A stretch of DNA of 64,000 bases from Alkalihalobacillus trypoxylicola (GCF_001590785.1 NZ_LTAO01000038.1:62001-126000); one strand, 5' to 3'; positions 1 through 9,524 are shown, numbered from the stretch's first letter. Numbers and translations are program-made. The notes: generated from the sequence alone by a model not told the origin.

Positions 1-117
1 GTTCTTAATCGATTAGATATGCAATTAACCAATGCCAAGGAATGGCGCGACCAGGTGAATACGTATTTTTACCGTAAATCTGGTATAGAGGATGAAAAGG
101 GTCGAAAGATTTATTAA
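1..117 (+). CDS. aguA: Probable alpha-glucuronidase (GH67), C-terminal end only
   Basis: Only the last 38 codons lie in the window; the open frame runs from base 1 to TAA at 115-117. The tail contains [18 protein letters not shown] and then DEKGRKIY, which resembles the C-terminus of bacterial GH67 alpha-glucuronidases as I recall it. These cytoplasmic enzymes remove 4-O-methyl-glucuronic acid from imported aldouronates, the breakdown products of glucuronoxylan. The next genes, an oligosaccharide-type ABC importer, a GH2 glycosidase and an SGNH acetylesterase, fit xylan side-chain use. Identity rests on a short tail and its context, so the family call is moderate. The upstream part must be read from the adjoining sequence. 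Confidence 0.6.
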   Translation, partial: VLNRLDMQLTNAKEWRDQVNTYFYRKSGIEDEKGRKIY

Positions 118-175
118 GAAATTCTACAAATAAACATTATTTATTAGAACATTTTAATATTTTTCATAACCTATA

Positions 176-204
176 TTGACTTTTCAGAATATTGAGCTTA
201 TCAT
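176..204 (+). promoter_or_regulatory. Predicted sigma-A promoter of the sugar importer operon
   Basis: TTGACT at 176-181 and TATCAT at 199-204 are separated by 17 bp, close to the sigma-A consensus. The predicted start of transcription near 211 leaves a leader of almost 200 nt before the lipoprotein gene. A palindrome and two cre-like sites lie in that leader. Confidence 0.5.
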
Positions 205-215
205 TTATGTAGATT

Positions 216-229
216 ACTAGTATACTAGT
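216..229. promoter_or_regulatory. Perfect 14-bp palindrome, candidate operator
   Basis: ACTAGTATACTAGT is an exact palindrome just downstream of the predicted transcription start. The core GTATAC with flanking TA/TA resembles half-site spacing of GntR/FadR-type operators, which often control uronate and xylooligosaccharide genes. No regulator gene is beside it in the window, so the cognate protein is unknown. Confidence 0.45.
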
Positions 230-291
230 TAGATTAGTATATCAAAAAGCTGATTTTGTAGTTAAATGACGAATAAAGGTAGATATTAAAA

Positions 292-305
292 TGTTAACGG
301 TTACA
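292..305. promoter_or_regulatory. cre-like site 1 (catabolite repression)
   Basis: TGTTAACGGTTACA matches the cre consensus TGWAANCGNTNWCA at all but one position. It lies downstream of the predicted promoter, where CcpA could act as a roadblock. A LacI-family paralogue could use the same site. Confidence 0.5.
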
Positions 306-320
306 AAATGTGGTTATAAA

Positions 321-334
321 TTTAACCGCTTTCA
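321..334. promoter_or_regulatory. cre-like site 2
   Basis: TTTAACCGCTTTCA matches the cre consensus except at its second base. It lies 29 bp (centre to centre) from the first cre-like site and upstream of the lipoprotein gene's ribosome binding site. Paired sites would allow cooperative binding. Confidence 0.45.
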
Positions 335-406
335 AAACAGGAGGTGAAGATAGGTTTATTGGTAAAAGGTTAAATACGAATATATATTTTGAGGGGGAGC
401 TCAATT

Positions 407-2035
407 ATGAGACAAAGTAAGTATTATATTGTGTTGTTCGTTTTTTCTTTGATTCCTTTGATGGTCGCTTGTTCAAGCGATTCAGCTGCTGTAGATGAAG
501 ATGGAAATGCAATCATTACAACTGCGAGAGTACTAGATGATGGAACGGTCTTTAAAGACGGAGAAGATGTTCATAATAATGTTGTGACTGAATGGGCAAA
601 AGAAGAGTTAGACATCAACTTTGTTACAGAGTGGACCCAGCCAAATTCGGAACAATTTGATACACAATTAAGACTTTTAATGTCTTCAAATGATAAATTA
701 CCTGATGTATTTTTAGTATCTAATAGCAGCTTAAAAGCTGATTTAATTGAATCAGGTTTAGTGATGAGCTTAGATGAAGCGATTGAAGAGCATGCTCCAC
801 CAAGAGTAAAGGAATTGTTTGATGAGTTCCCTCAAGCCTTCTATCCATCTACTAAAGATGGTGAGATTTATGGAATTCCAAGATTCTCAGGAGGAAATGG
901 TTCTGATTCGTTACTTTGGTTCAGAGGAGATTGGTTAGAAGAGCACGGTTTAGAAGAGCCGACGACCATTGAAGAGTTAGAAGCTGTAATGGAAACATTT
1001 ATTGACGAAAATGCTAGTGGATCAGGTAATACATTAGGTATTACGTTAGCTGCTGGTGATAACGGCTTCAGAGGTGGAAATATTGGTGAAAGTGCTTGGA
1101 TATTTGGAGCATATGGAGATTATGTGCCAGGATACTGGAGTAAAGATGAGAGTGGTTCATTAGTATACGGTTCTATTCAACCAAATATTAGAGAAGGTTT
1201 AGTTAAATTAAATGAATGGTATGAAAAGGGATATTTAGCGCAGGACTTTGCTATTTTAACCGGTTCTGATGCACAAGAAAGCTTTATCTCTGGTCGTTCT
1301 GGAATTATATCTGCACCACCATGGGCACATGGATATCCTCTTGGTGAAATTGAGCAGTTAGATGATGACGCTGTTTTGAAACCGCTTCCTCATGTCAGTG
1401 GAGAAAATGGACAAGCAGGGAGAAGGGGTGAGGGGTACATTGTAGGCTCCTTCCTATTTAGCAGAGAGTTTGAGCAAATGGATAAATTCTTTGAGTATTG
1501 GGATGCGATTTTGAGTTATACACTTGGTGATACAGATTATTTCGAATATGGGTTGTTTGAGGGCTATGATTATGCTTTAAATGATGGTGAACCTGTTTAT
1601 GATATTGCGGAATTTGAGGAATTAACAGGCGAAAAGCATGTCGATCCAGGTAGATATTTCCTACCAACTAATGTGCCAACGATTCCATTCCAAATGTACA
1701 GCCTTTTAGAAGAGTTTTATGAGACAGACCGTGATCCGATTAATGGGTATGAAGCCAAGTTAGCAGGTAACAATCCTACCTATATTGAAGCATCGGCTAT
1801 TGTTAATAAACAAAACGATATTAGAGTTATTAATGAGTTCTCCGGTCCTCCAACAGATACAATGTCTTCACGTTCTGAGCATTTAGAGCGTTTAGAAGAT
1901 GAATTATTTGTAGAGATTATCTATGGAACTAAGCCAATTGAAGCTTTTGATGATTTTGTTGAAGAATGGAAAAGCTCAGGTGGAGATGATATTACTCAAG
2001 AGGTAAATGAGTGGTATGATTCTGTAACCAATTAA
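407..2035 (+). CDS. Sugar ABC transporter substrate-binding lipoprotein (LplA/YtcQ-like)
   Basis: A 542-residue extracellular solute-binding protein of family 1, long variant. The N-terminus is a lipoprotein signal: positively charged MRQSK, a hydrophobic stretch, then the lipobox LMVAC with Cys about residue 22. The mature part is rich in Asp and Glu. It should sit on the outside of the membrane and deliver oligosaccharides to the two permeases that follow. The ATG at 407 is preferred over the in-frame TTG at 389 because GAGGGGGAG at 391-399 is correctly spaced for 407. Position beside an alpha-glucuronidase suggests aldouronates or related xylooligosaccharides as substrate, but the ligand cannot be read from sequence. 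Two cre-like sites upstream predict glucose repression. Confidence 0.85.
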   Translation: MRQSKYYIVLFVFSLIPLMVACSSDSAAVDEDGNAIITTARVLDDGTVFKDGEDVHNNVVTEWAKEELDINFVTEWTQPNSEQFDTQLRLLMSSNDKLPDVFLVSNSSLKADLIESGLVMSLDEAIEEHAPPRVKELFDEFPQAFYPSTKDGEIYGIPRFSGGNGSDSLLWFRGDWLEEHGLEEPTTIEELEAVMETFIDENASGSGNTLGITLAAGDNGFRGGNIGESAWIFGAYGDYVPGYWSKDESGSLVYGSIQPNIREGLVKLNEWYEKGYLAQDFAILTGSDAQESFISGRSGIISAPPWAHGYPLGEIEQLDDDAVLKPLPHVSGENGQAGRRGEGYIVGSFLFSREFEQMDKFFEYWDAILSYTLGDTDYFEYGLFEGYDYALNDGEPVYDIAEFEELTGEKHVDPGRYFLPTNVPTIPFQMYSLLEEFYETDRDPINGYEAKLAGNNPTYIEASAIVNKQNDIRVINEFSGPPTDTMSSRSEHLERLEDELFVEIIYGTKPIEAFDDFVEEWKSSGGDDITQEVNEWYDSVTN

Positions 2036-2052
2036 GAGTGGGCGATTGAAGA

Positions 2053-2089
2053 GGTACAAGCAAATAAGAATATCTTAGGCGTTTGTACC
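2053..2089 (+). promoter_or_regulatory. Intercistronic hairpin after the lipoprotein gene
   Basis: GGTACAAGC at the 5' side pairs with GTTTGTACC at the 3' side around a loop of about 19 nt. Only a weak T-rich stretch follows, so it is better read as a transcript-stabilising or partial-termination hairpin. Such hairpins let binding-protein mRNA exceed permease mRNA in many importer operons. Confidence 0.4.
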
Positions 2090-2122
2090 CCTTTTATCTT
2101 TTATTGATAGGAGGCGAAAAAA

Positions 2123-3082
2123 GTGGAGCCAGCTTATAACAATAAAAAAATGAAAAAGACAGCAGATAAAAAAGTAAAGACAAAAAAAGGTTGGGATTTA
2201 AAAAGGACATGGCAATTACATATACTTTTAGTTCCTGCAATCGTCTTAGCTATCATTTTCCAGTATACGCCTATGTTCGGAATTGTGATGGCTTTCCAAG
2301 ATTTTAAACCTTGGTTAGGAATTTCGGGTTCGCAATGGATTGGTTTTGAACATTTTCGTACGATGTTTGAATATGATTATGCTCAACAGGTCATCTGGAA
2401 TACACTGATCATTTCGACTTTAAAAATTATATTTGGACTTATCGTACCTATTACGGTTGCTCTATTGTTAAATGAAGTTCATAAAATATTCATTAAACGT
2501 ACGGTACAAACCGTAATTTATCTACCTTATTTCTTATCTTGGGTTATTTTAGGTGGGATATTAATTGATTTGCTCTCTCCAGATGGAGGATTAGTCAATC
2601 AGTTCTTAGGGATATTTAATGTGAATCCAATCTTCTTTTTAGGGAGTAATGATTGGTTTAGAACAACGGTTATTATAAGTGATTTATGGAAAGAGACTGG
2701 ATTTAACACGATTGTCTTCTTAGCAGCCATTACCGCTGTTAATCCAAGCTTATATGAAGCAGCAGTAGTGGACGGGGCGAATCGATGGAAACAAACATTG
2801 AACATTACCTTACCAGCGATGCTTCCAATCATTATAGTGGTCGGAACTTTGTCCTTAGGAAATGTATTAAATGCCGGCTTTGACCAAATCTTCAATTTGT
2901 ATAATCCATTAGTTTATCAAACTGGTGATATTATAGATACTTATGTTTACAGAGTTTCTTTAATAAATGGTGATTTTAGTTATGGTACAGCCGTCGGGCT
3001 ATTTAAATCACTAATAAGCTTAGTTTTAATCTTTGTCGGTTATCGTCTAGCGTTTAAATATGCAAACTGGAGAATCTTTTAG
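2123..3082 (+). CDS. Sugar ABC transporter permease (LplB-like)
   Basis: A 319-residue inner-membrane permease of the binding-protein-dependent sugar family with about six membrane helices after a lysine-rich cytoplasmic N-terminus. The EAA loop that contacts the ATPase is visible as EAAVVDGANRWKQTLNITLP about residues 215-235. The start is GTG at 2123 with TAGGAGGCG upstream at good spacing. It forms an operon with the lipoprotein before it and a second permease 11 bp after it. No ATP-binding subunit is encoded nearby. In related Bacillus systems a shared ATPase of the MsmX type energises several such importers, so the same is inferred here. Confidence 0.88.
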   Translation: MEPAYNNKKMKKTADKKVKTKKGWDLKRTWQLHILLVPAIVLAIIFQYTPMFGIVMAFQDFKPWLGISGSQWIGFEHFRTMFEYDYAQQVIWNTLIISTLKIIFGLIVPITVALLLNEVHKIFIKRTVQTVIYLPYFLSWVILGGILIDLLSPDGGLVNQFLGIFNVNPIFFLGSNDWFRTTVIISDLWKETGFNTIVFLAAITAVNPSLYEAAVVDGANRWKQTLNITLPAMLPIIIVVGTLSLGNVLNAGFDQIFNLYNPLVYQTGDIIDTYVYRVSLINGDFSYGTAVGLFKSLISLVLIFVGYRLAFKYANWRIF

Positions 3083-3093
3083 GAGGGAAGCAA

Positions 3094-3975
3094 ATGAAAA
3101 TTTATAAAACAAGAAGTTATACCATCTTTTCGATATTAAACTATTCGTTTCTTATCTTAGTGTCCGTTCTTTGCTTACTCCCTCTAGTTCATATTTTTGC
3201 CGTATCCTTGAGTGGTAGTTCAGCTGCAGCAGCAAATATGGTTTCTTTTTGGCCAGTAGATTTTACTATTGATGCTTATGAAAGAACAATTGGAAATGAC
3301 AATTTTATTCGTTCCTTTTTTATATCCATAAGTAGGGTTGTTCTTGGTACTGCTATATCTATGGGAGCTATGCTCTGTGCAGCTTATTCTTTATCGAAAT
3401 ATGATGGGGACTTTAAAGGCAGAAGGATTTACATGTGGTTCTTTGTTTTTACCATGATCTTTAATGGTGGACTTGTTCCAACATACATGGTAGTAACGGG
3501 GCTAGGTCTTACAAACTCATTATGGGCATTAATTCTACCAACCGCAATTAATGCATATAATTTAATTTTACTATTGAATTTCTTTAGAACAGCCGTTCCA
3601 AAATCACTAGAAGAATCTGCTTTTATTGATGGAGCAAATCATATCCAAATTTTTATTAAAATTTATTTGCCAATAGCGATTCCGGCCATTGCAACTGTAT
3701 CTCTTTTCACTATGGTTTTCCATTGGAATTCATGGTTTGATGGAATGATTTATAATAATGATGCGAGAAATTATCCGTTACAAACGTTTTTACAAACGAT
3801 CATTGTCCAGCAAGATTTCAGTCAGATAACGGATGCTGAAACGTTAAGAAACTTATCACAAAGAACCGTTCAATCCGCACAAATCTTTATCGCCGCTCTT
3901 CCGATGTTACTCGTATATCCTTTTATACAAAAATATTTTGTAAAAGGGATCGTATTAGGGGCAGAGAAAGAATAA
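3094..3975 (+). CDS. Sugar ABC transporter permease (YtcP/LplC-like)
   Basis: A 293-residue permease with about six membrane helices, the second half of the importer's membrane channel. The EAA motif reads EESAFIDGANHIQIFIKIYLP-like in the last third (split here: EESAFIDGANH then IQIFIKIYLP). AGGAGGG immediately upstream supports the ATG at 3094. The short gap to the previous permease indicates co-translation. A strong terminator follows, so the importer operon probably ends here, although the GH2 gene lies close behind and belongs to the same pathway. Confidence 0.88.
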   Translation: MKIYKTRSYTIFSILNYSFLILVSVLCLLPLVHIFAVSLSGSSAAAANMVSFWPVDFTIDAYERTIGNDNFIRSFFISISRVVLGTAISMGAMLCAAYSLSKYDGDFKGRRIYMWFFVFTMIFNGGLVPTYMVVTGLGLTNSLWALILPTAINAYNLILLLNFFRTAVPKSLEESAFIDGANHIQIFIKIYLPIAIPAIATVSLFTMVFHWNSWFDGMIYNNDARNYPLQTFLQTIIVQQDFSQITDAETLRNLSQRTVQSAQIFIAALPMLLVYPFIQKYFVKGIVLGAEKE

Positions 3976-4008
3976 TGATGTACTAAAAACATCATTAGAT
4001 TAATCAGA

Positions 4009-4057
4009 AAAATCTCCTTAGATTTCGAATTAGAAATCGTTTAAGGAGATTTTTTTT
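4009..4057 (+). terminator. Rho-independent terminator after the importer operon
   Basis: AAAATCTCCTTA pairs with TAAGGAGATTTT around a loop, and the 3' arm runs straight into a T-tract. The GH2 gene downstream therefore needs partial read-through or a promoter of its own. Confidence 0.85.
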
Positions 4058-4098
4058 AAACGTTTTATTTCTAAATGATAGAAGGGACGAAAAAATGA

Positions 4099-7000
4099 AT
4101 GTCTAAAGGAAATGAAATGAATCAAACAAGACTTTTCAATGAGGGATGGGAATTTGCAAAAAGCGCTTTGGAAGAAGTGAATACTGATTCGTTAAAATTT
4201 GAATCTATTGAAATTCCCCACGATTGGTTAATTTATGACACGTTGAATCTTTATGAAGATAGTATAGGCTGGTATAGAAAAAGGTTTTATTATGAAAGGA
4301 AAAATCATGATGAAAACATTCTCTTATACTTTGGAGCTATTTATATGAATTCTACTGTGTATGTAAATGAAAAGTATGTAGGTGAATGGAAATACGGTTA
4401 CTCTTCATTCGAATATGATATTACGAAACAACTGAAAGAAGGAGAGAATGAAATCCTCATTAAAGTACTCTTTCAAAGCCCAAATAGTCGCTGGTATTCA
4501 GGAGCGGGCATTTATCGCGATGTTTGGTTAAAAACACGAGGAGAAAACTATATACCCTCCGATGGAATTTATATTTCAACCAAACAAGGTGAGGTAGAGT
4601 GGGAAGTTGAAATTGAAACGGATTTGCAGCTTCATAAAGGTAGCTATGTACTATTACACGAACTATTATGGCAGGAAGAGGTTATAGCATCTTCATCTGA
4701 AAGTTTGATAAATGGTCCATCTTTACATAATAAACAAAATATAAAAGTGAAGACTCCATTATTATGGGATGTTGAGAAGCCTCATTTATATCAGATAAGA
4801 ACGAAATTAATCTGCTCTGGTAGTGGAGAATTAATAGAAATGGTTGAACAAAATATTGGTTTTAAAACGGTGGAGCTAGACCCGAATAATGGATTTCATT
4901 TGAATGGAAAAAAGATAAAACTTAATGGTGTATGTGAACATCATGATTTGGGTGCACTGGGAGCGGCTTTTAATAAAAATGCCTTAAGAAGAAGGTTTTT
5001 ACTATTAAAGCAAATGGGAGTTAATGCAATACGAACGGCTCATAATATGCCTTCGAAAGAATGGATGGAATTAGCTGATGAGATGGGTTTTTTAATGGTG
5101 ACAGAAGCTTTTGATATGTGGGAACGCTCCAAAACCAAATATGATTATGGGAGATTTTTCAAAGAATGGTTTGCGGGTGATATAAAAAGCTGGGTTATGA
5201 GGGATAGAAATCATGTAAGTCTAATTATGTGGAGCATTGGGAATGAAATCTATGATACACATGCTGACGAACGTGGGTTAGAACTAACGAAAATTCTAAT
5301 AGATGAGGTTAAAAAATATGATCCTAAAGGAAATGGGTATGTGACGCTTGGATCTAATTATATGCCATGGGAAAATGCTCAAAAATGCGCTGATGTAGTC
5401 AAAGTCGTAGGCTATAATTATGCTGAAAAGTACTACGAACAGCATCACTTAGAGAATCCTGACTGGATTATTTATGGAAGTGAAACGTCTTCAATTGTTC
5501 AAAGTAGAGGTATTTATCATTTTCCTTTAGAGAATTCAATTTTAGCGGATGATGATGAACAATGCTCAGCATTAGGAAATAGCTCAACTAGTTGGGGAGC
5601 AAAATCAGTAGAGTTTTGTATTATGGCAGAAAGAAATACTCCGTATTCCCTTGGTCAATTTTTATGGACGGGATTTGATTATATTGGTGAGCCTACGCCT
5701 TACCATACAAAAAATTCGTATTTTGGGCAAATTGACACTGCGACCTTCCCAAAAGATTCTTATTACATATATCAGGCGGCTTGGACTGATTATAAGAAAA
5801 AACCAATGATTCATATTTTCCCTTATTGGGATTTTAATAACGGACAAATTATTGATGTTCGTGTTTGTTCTAACGCTCCCAAAATAGAATTGTTTCTAAA
5901 CGAACGTTCATTAGGAGTACATCAGATTCAAAAAGGGATCGAGTCGGAACTACTAGGACATTGGAAAATTCCTTATGAGCCAGGAGAGCTTAAAGCTTTG
6001 GCCTATGATGAAGATGGAAAGGTAATAGCATCGGACATTAAAAAGTCATTTGGTGATGCTGCTTCTATACATTTAAAAAGTGACAAAAATCAGCTTATTT
6101 CAGATGGAGAAGACTTACTATTTTTAGAAATTAGTATGAAAGATAGTAACGGCAATACAGTAGAAAATGCCAATAATCGTGTTGAAGTCAACGTAAGTGG
6201 AGCTGGTCGATTGATAGGTTTAGATAATGGTGACAGTACAGACTACGACCAATATAAAGGAATAAGTCGGAGATTATTTAGTGGAAAACTGATGGCTATT
6301 ATTGCCTCAAAGCTTGAGTCGGGTCCAATACACATTAAAGTATCGTCTACTAGGATGGAAACTAGAGTGCTTGAGATACCTGTATTAGAAGTTGCTACCA
6401 CAGAGAAAGAGAATGCTTTATCCATATTATCAGCTAACACCCATTTACCTATTGTGATGGGTAATGAAAAAGAAGTACCTCTAAGGAAAATAGAGTTAAT
6501 TAGTGAACTTGGTTGTACGTTAAATCAAGAACAACCGATTACTGAAGTAAGTGTAAAGCTTCATCCTGAGAATACTAGCTACCGTGAAGTAGAATGGAGC
6601 GTTGTTAATGATGTGGGCATTGAATCTAAGTTAGCAAAGTTAGAGACAAAAGGTTTGAATGCTATATTAAAGGCAATGGGAGACGGAGATTTTCGTTTAA
6701 GGTGCACGAGTAAAAATGGAACAGCAAAAACGAAGCTTATCTCTGAATTAGAATTTAAAGTAGAGGGAATTGGTACGACCTATAAAAATCCTTATCAACT
6801 TATTTCAGCAGGTCTTTATGATTTTAGTCAAGGTGAAGTTAGTAATGGCAATGAGCGAGGAGTGGCAACAAGCCGTGATGGAGAAACAATCGTAGGCTTT
6901 AATGAAATTAATTTTGGAGAATACGGTTCTAATAAAATTACACTCCCTATCTTTGCCTTAACCAATGAAGAATATCCTATTCAAATTTGGAGGGGGGTTC

Positions 7001-7539
7001 CCGGTGAAAATGATACAGAATTACTAGCCGATGTTATTTATCAAAAAGAATCGAAGTGGAATGTGTACCAGAAGGAAACGTATAAATTGTCTAAAAGATT
7101 AATAGGTTTGAATTCTATTTATTTTGTTTTAAATAAAAAGGTTCACATTAAGGGATTTTCTTTTGAGAAGCAGGATCGTACGCTAGCAGAGAATAAAGCA
7201 ATCGAGCATGATGAGATTTATGGTGATTACTATTATGTGAAGGAAGAAACCGTTGAAGAGATAGGTAATAACGTTTCATTGGTGTTTCATCATTTTGATT
7301 TTACTAATAAAGAAGTGAGAAAAATAGCGATAACAGGACGTGCACCTATAGACAATACGATTCATCTCTATTTTAAAGGTGAAACGGGGGAAGACCATCG
7401 GATTGTTGAGTTTTCCAAAACATCAGATTATAAAAGAAAAATATTTGATTTACAAGAGTTAACAGGTAAACAACAAGTAACATTTGCTTTTTTACCAGGA
7501 AGTCACTTTGATTTTGATTCCTTTCAATTTTTACAGTAA
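4099..7539 (+). CDS. Large GH2 glycoside hydrolase (beta-galactosidase/glucuronidase superfamily)
   Basis: A 1146-residue cytoplasmic enzyme with no signal peptide. Order of parts: GH2 sugar-binding domain (about 5-165), Ig-like domain (165-270), TIM barrel (270-580), a DUF4982-like domain (about 580-650), Ig-like domains, and a C-terminal beta-sandwich region that may bind carbohydrate. Acid/base Glu383 lies in WSIGNEIYD and the likely nucleophile Glu462 in IYGSETSS. The substrate is not determined by these motifs; xylan-derived or galactoside oligomers fit the neighbours. The start is uncertain: ATG at 4099 overlaps a four-codon ORF beginning at 4095, while the in-frame ATG at 4117 has AAAGGA at better spacing. 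A strong terminator lies between it and the importer operon. Confidence 0.85.
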   Translation: MSKGNEMNQTRLFNEGWEFAKSALEEVNTDSLKFESIEIPHDWLIYDTLNLYEDSIGWYRKRFYYERKNHDENILLYFGAIYMNSTVYVNEKYVGEWKYGYSSFEYDITKQLKEGENEILIKVLFQSPNSRWYSGAGIYRDVWLKTRGENYIPSDGIYISTKQGEVEWEVEIETDLQLHKGSYVLLHELLWQEEVIASSSESLINGPSLHNKQNIKVKTPLLWDVEKPHLYQIRTKLICSGSGELIEMVEQNIGFKTVELDPNNGFHLNGKKIKLNGVCEHHDLGALGAAFNKNALRRRFLLLKQMGVNAIRTAHNMPSKEWMELADEMGFLMVTEAFDMWERSKTKYDYGRFFKEWFAGDIKSWVMRDRNHVSLIMWSIGNEIYDTHADERGLELTKILIDEVKKYDPKGNGYVTLGSNYMPWENAQKCADVVKVVGYNYAEKYYEQHHLENPDWIIYGSETSSIVQSRGIYHFPLENSILADDDEQCSALGNSSTSWGAKSVEFCIMAERNTPYSLGQFLWTGFDYIGEPTPYHTKNSYFGQIDTATFPKDSYYIYQAAWTDYKKKPMIHIFPYWDFNNGQIIDVRVCSNAPKIELFLNERSLGVHQIQKGIESELLGHWKIPYEPGELKALAYDEDGKVIASDIKKSFGDAASIHLKSDKNQLISDGEDLLFLEISMKDSNGNTVENANNRVEVNVSGAGRLIGLDNGDSTDYDQYKGISRRLFSGKLMAIIASKLESGPIHIKVSSTRMETRVLEIPVLEVATTEKENALSILSANTHLPIVMGNEKEVPLRKIELISELGCTLNQEQPITEVSVKLHPENTSYREVEWSVVNDVGIESKLAKLETKGLNAILKAMGDGDFRLRCTSKNGTAKTKLISELEFKVEGIGTTYKNPYQLISAGLYDFSQGEVSNGNERGVATSRDGETIVGFNEINFGEYGSNKITLPIFALTNEEYPIQIWRGVPGENDTELLADVIYQKESKWNVYQKETYKLSKRLIGLNSIYFVLNKKVHIKGFSFEKQDRTLAENKAIEHDEIYGDYYYVKEETVEEIGNNVSLVFHHFDFTNKEVRKIAITGRAPIDNTIHLYFKGETGEDHRIVEFSKTSDYKRKIFDLQELTGKQQVTFAFLPGSHFDFDSFQFLQ

Positions 7540-7565
7540 AACATAAATATGAAGCCGATAAAAAG

Positions 7566-7618
7566 CACCTTAGAGGTAAAAGTTTGTCTTTAACCACTAA
7601 GGTGTAAGTTTTTCTTTT
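7566..7618. terminator. Bidirectional terminator between GH2 and esterase genes
   Basis: CACCTTAG pairs with CTAAGGTG, with an inner GGTAAAAG/CTTTAACC pairing. T-rich DNA lies on both sides (TTTTTC on the plus strand, TTTTT read on the minus strand), which suits two convergent genes. Confidence 0.75.
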
Positions 7619-7636
7619 GTAACGATATCTTTAGTT

Positions 7637-9487
7637 TCATTCAGTGGTAAAAGGAGAGGCTGGTAGCCCTTCTTTATTGTAAAGGTTGGCAGTGGACGGG
7701 TTATCCGACCATCCGTATCTCACATACATCGGTTGAGAAATTTGTTCATGAAAAACAATAACCGAATTCCCTCTAATCTCAGCTTTAGCAGGAAGGTAAT
7801 GAAGATCCTCACCACAAATAGTAAAAGCTTGGAGTGATTTTCCCTTGCACAGAAGCCCTCCATGAGCATGATCAAAATCTAATATAATCTGCGAGTCCAC
7901 TTTGTTCACCTTTTTAAGGAGAGGTCCACTATAAACGATGCTTTCTCCGTATGCTAAATGTTTTGCACATAAGGATAGCCTTTTTCCAACCGATTTTTTA
8001 TCTTGAGGATGAAGGTCATTGTGCTCTCCAACATCAATCGTTACAGCCATCGCTGTATGAGGAATGTCTAAGCATTTTCGTTGCTCCTCTCGTAACATTG
8101 CCCAAGTACTATCAGTAGCTGATTTTGAGTGAGTTTCAAAATTAGATAATTGTGTGAAGATGACTGGTAATAAATCTTGCTGCCACTTAGAGCGCCAATT
8201 ATTTACTAAGGTTTGAAAAAGCTTATGATAGCCTTCAGGAACGTCTGTATTTGACTCACCTTGATACCAGAGAACTCCTTTAATACGTATAAAATGAAGG
8301 GGAGCTAATAACGCATTATAAACTCCACTTGGTTTATACTGAAAAAAAGTAGCCGACTTTAATTCCTCCGTAATTGCACCAATATTATAAAGCCACTCTC
8401 CGTCTAATGGTATTTCATAATCATGATTTGAAATTTTATAAGGCATATCTGGAACGAAAGCTCCGGTTGTTTCGGTACTTATAATTCGAACTGAAAGTAA
8501 ATTATCCGTCTTTTTTAATGTACCATTTGGAATATGATATCTTCTTGGAGGATATCGATAACCAGTTTGTCCGATAAGAACTCCGTTTATATAAGTTTCA
8601 TCGGCATCAATAATCGTACCTAGCTTTAATTGAATATCATCCTCTAACCAACCATTAGGTAAATCAAATTTCTTTTGAAACCATACAGCGCCCCTTGTAT
8701 GTTCTAATTCTGTTCCCTCCCAAGAATTAGGTACTATAAAAGTTTTGGCTTTTTCCTGAAATGGTTCTGAAGCCCACCTTTTCTTTATGCCCTCATCTAT
8801 TTTATTCAAATTTTTAAACCACTGGGCTTGTCGATTTCTATCTGCTTCCTGTGTAAATTGTATGAATTCATTCTTCTTACATGCCTCTAAATCATCTTCA
8901 TAGCCACCTATTTTACGCAAACTAGCTTCTGGAATCCATGCTTCAATAGGAGTACCGCCAACGGCCGTCTGTATGAGGCCAATGGGTATTTGATATTGCT
9001 CATATAATTCTTTTGCAAAAAAATATCCAACAGCGCTAAAATTCAAAAGAGATTCCTGCTTGGCGGTTATCCAGTGTCCTTCATCGAGCATTTGCTGAGG
9101 ATGGTGGAAATTATATTTCATTGGCATAGAAAATTGCCGTATGAAAGGGTTGGATTCATTTTTTAATTCTTGAGAAAATAAATCTAATGTCCTTTTTAAA
9201 GGAAGTTCCATATTAGACTGACCACTTAATACCCAAATGTCACCAATTAAAATATCATGTAAATAAATTTGATTTTCTTTATTTTTAATAGTCATGTTAT
9301 AAGGGCCGCCAGCATTAGATGGCTTCAAAGTAATTTCCCAGTACCCATTTTTGTCACACTTAGTTTCGTACGAAAGATCCTTAAAAAGAAGCTCAATCGT
9401 TTCAAAAGGCTTAGCTGTTCCAAATATCTTAATAGGTTGATCTCGTTGAAGAATCATTCCATTATTAAAAATACTAGATAGTTTCAT
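7637..9487 (-). CDS. SGNH-type carbohydrate acetylesterase (sialate O-acetylesterase family)
   Basis: About 616 residues without a signal peptide, so probably cytoplasmic. The nucleophile Ser lies in WVLSGQSNM near residue 91, a second SGNH block is GVLWYQGESNTD, and the catalytic Asp-His pair is visible in HNDLHPQDK. These define the SASA/9-O-acetylesterase family; members next to xylan genes act as acetyl-xylooligosaccharide esterases. A beta-sandwich insertion with FQKKF and YINGVLIGQTGYRYPPR lies between the motifs. The ATG at 9487 is chosen over 9505 because GGAAGTGGAAAA precedes it. It is convergent with the GH2 gene and has its own promoter with a cre-like site. The exact substrate is inferred from context. 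Confidence 0.8.
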   Translation of the reverse strand: MKLSSIFNNGMILQRDQPIKIFGTAKPFETIELLFKDLSYETKCDKNGYWEITLKPSNAGGPYNMTIKNKENQIYLHDILIGDIWVLSGQSNMELPLKRTLDLFSQELKNESNPFIRQFSMPMKYNFHHPQQMLDEGHWITAKQESLLNFSAVGYFFAKELYEQYQIPIGLIQTAVGGTPIEAWIPEASLRKIGGYEDDLEACKKNEFIQFTQEADRNRQAQWFKNLNKIDEGIKKRWASEPFQEKAKTFIVPNSWEGTELEHTRGAVWFQKKFDLPNGWLEDDIQLKLGTIIDADETYINGVLIGQTGYRYPPRRYHIPNGTLKKTDNLLSVRIISTETTGAFVPDMPYKISNHDYEIPLDGEWLYNIGAITEELKSATFFQYKPSGVYNALLAPLHFIRIKGVLWYQGESNTDVPEGYHKLFQTLVNNWRSKWQQDLLPVIFTQLSNFETHSKSATDSTWAMLREEQRKCLDIPHTAMAVTIDVGEHNDLHPQDKKSVGKRLSLCAKHLAYGESIVYSGPLLKKVNKVDSQIILDFDHAHGGLLCKGKSLQAFTICGEDLHYLPAKAEIRGNSVIVFHEQISQPMYVRYGWSDNPSTANLYNKEGLPASPFTTE

Positions 9488-9524
9488 AAGGTTTTCCACT
9501 TCCATTATAAAGTTAGTAATGTCA

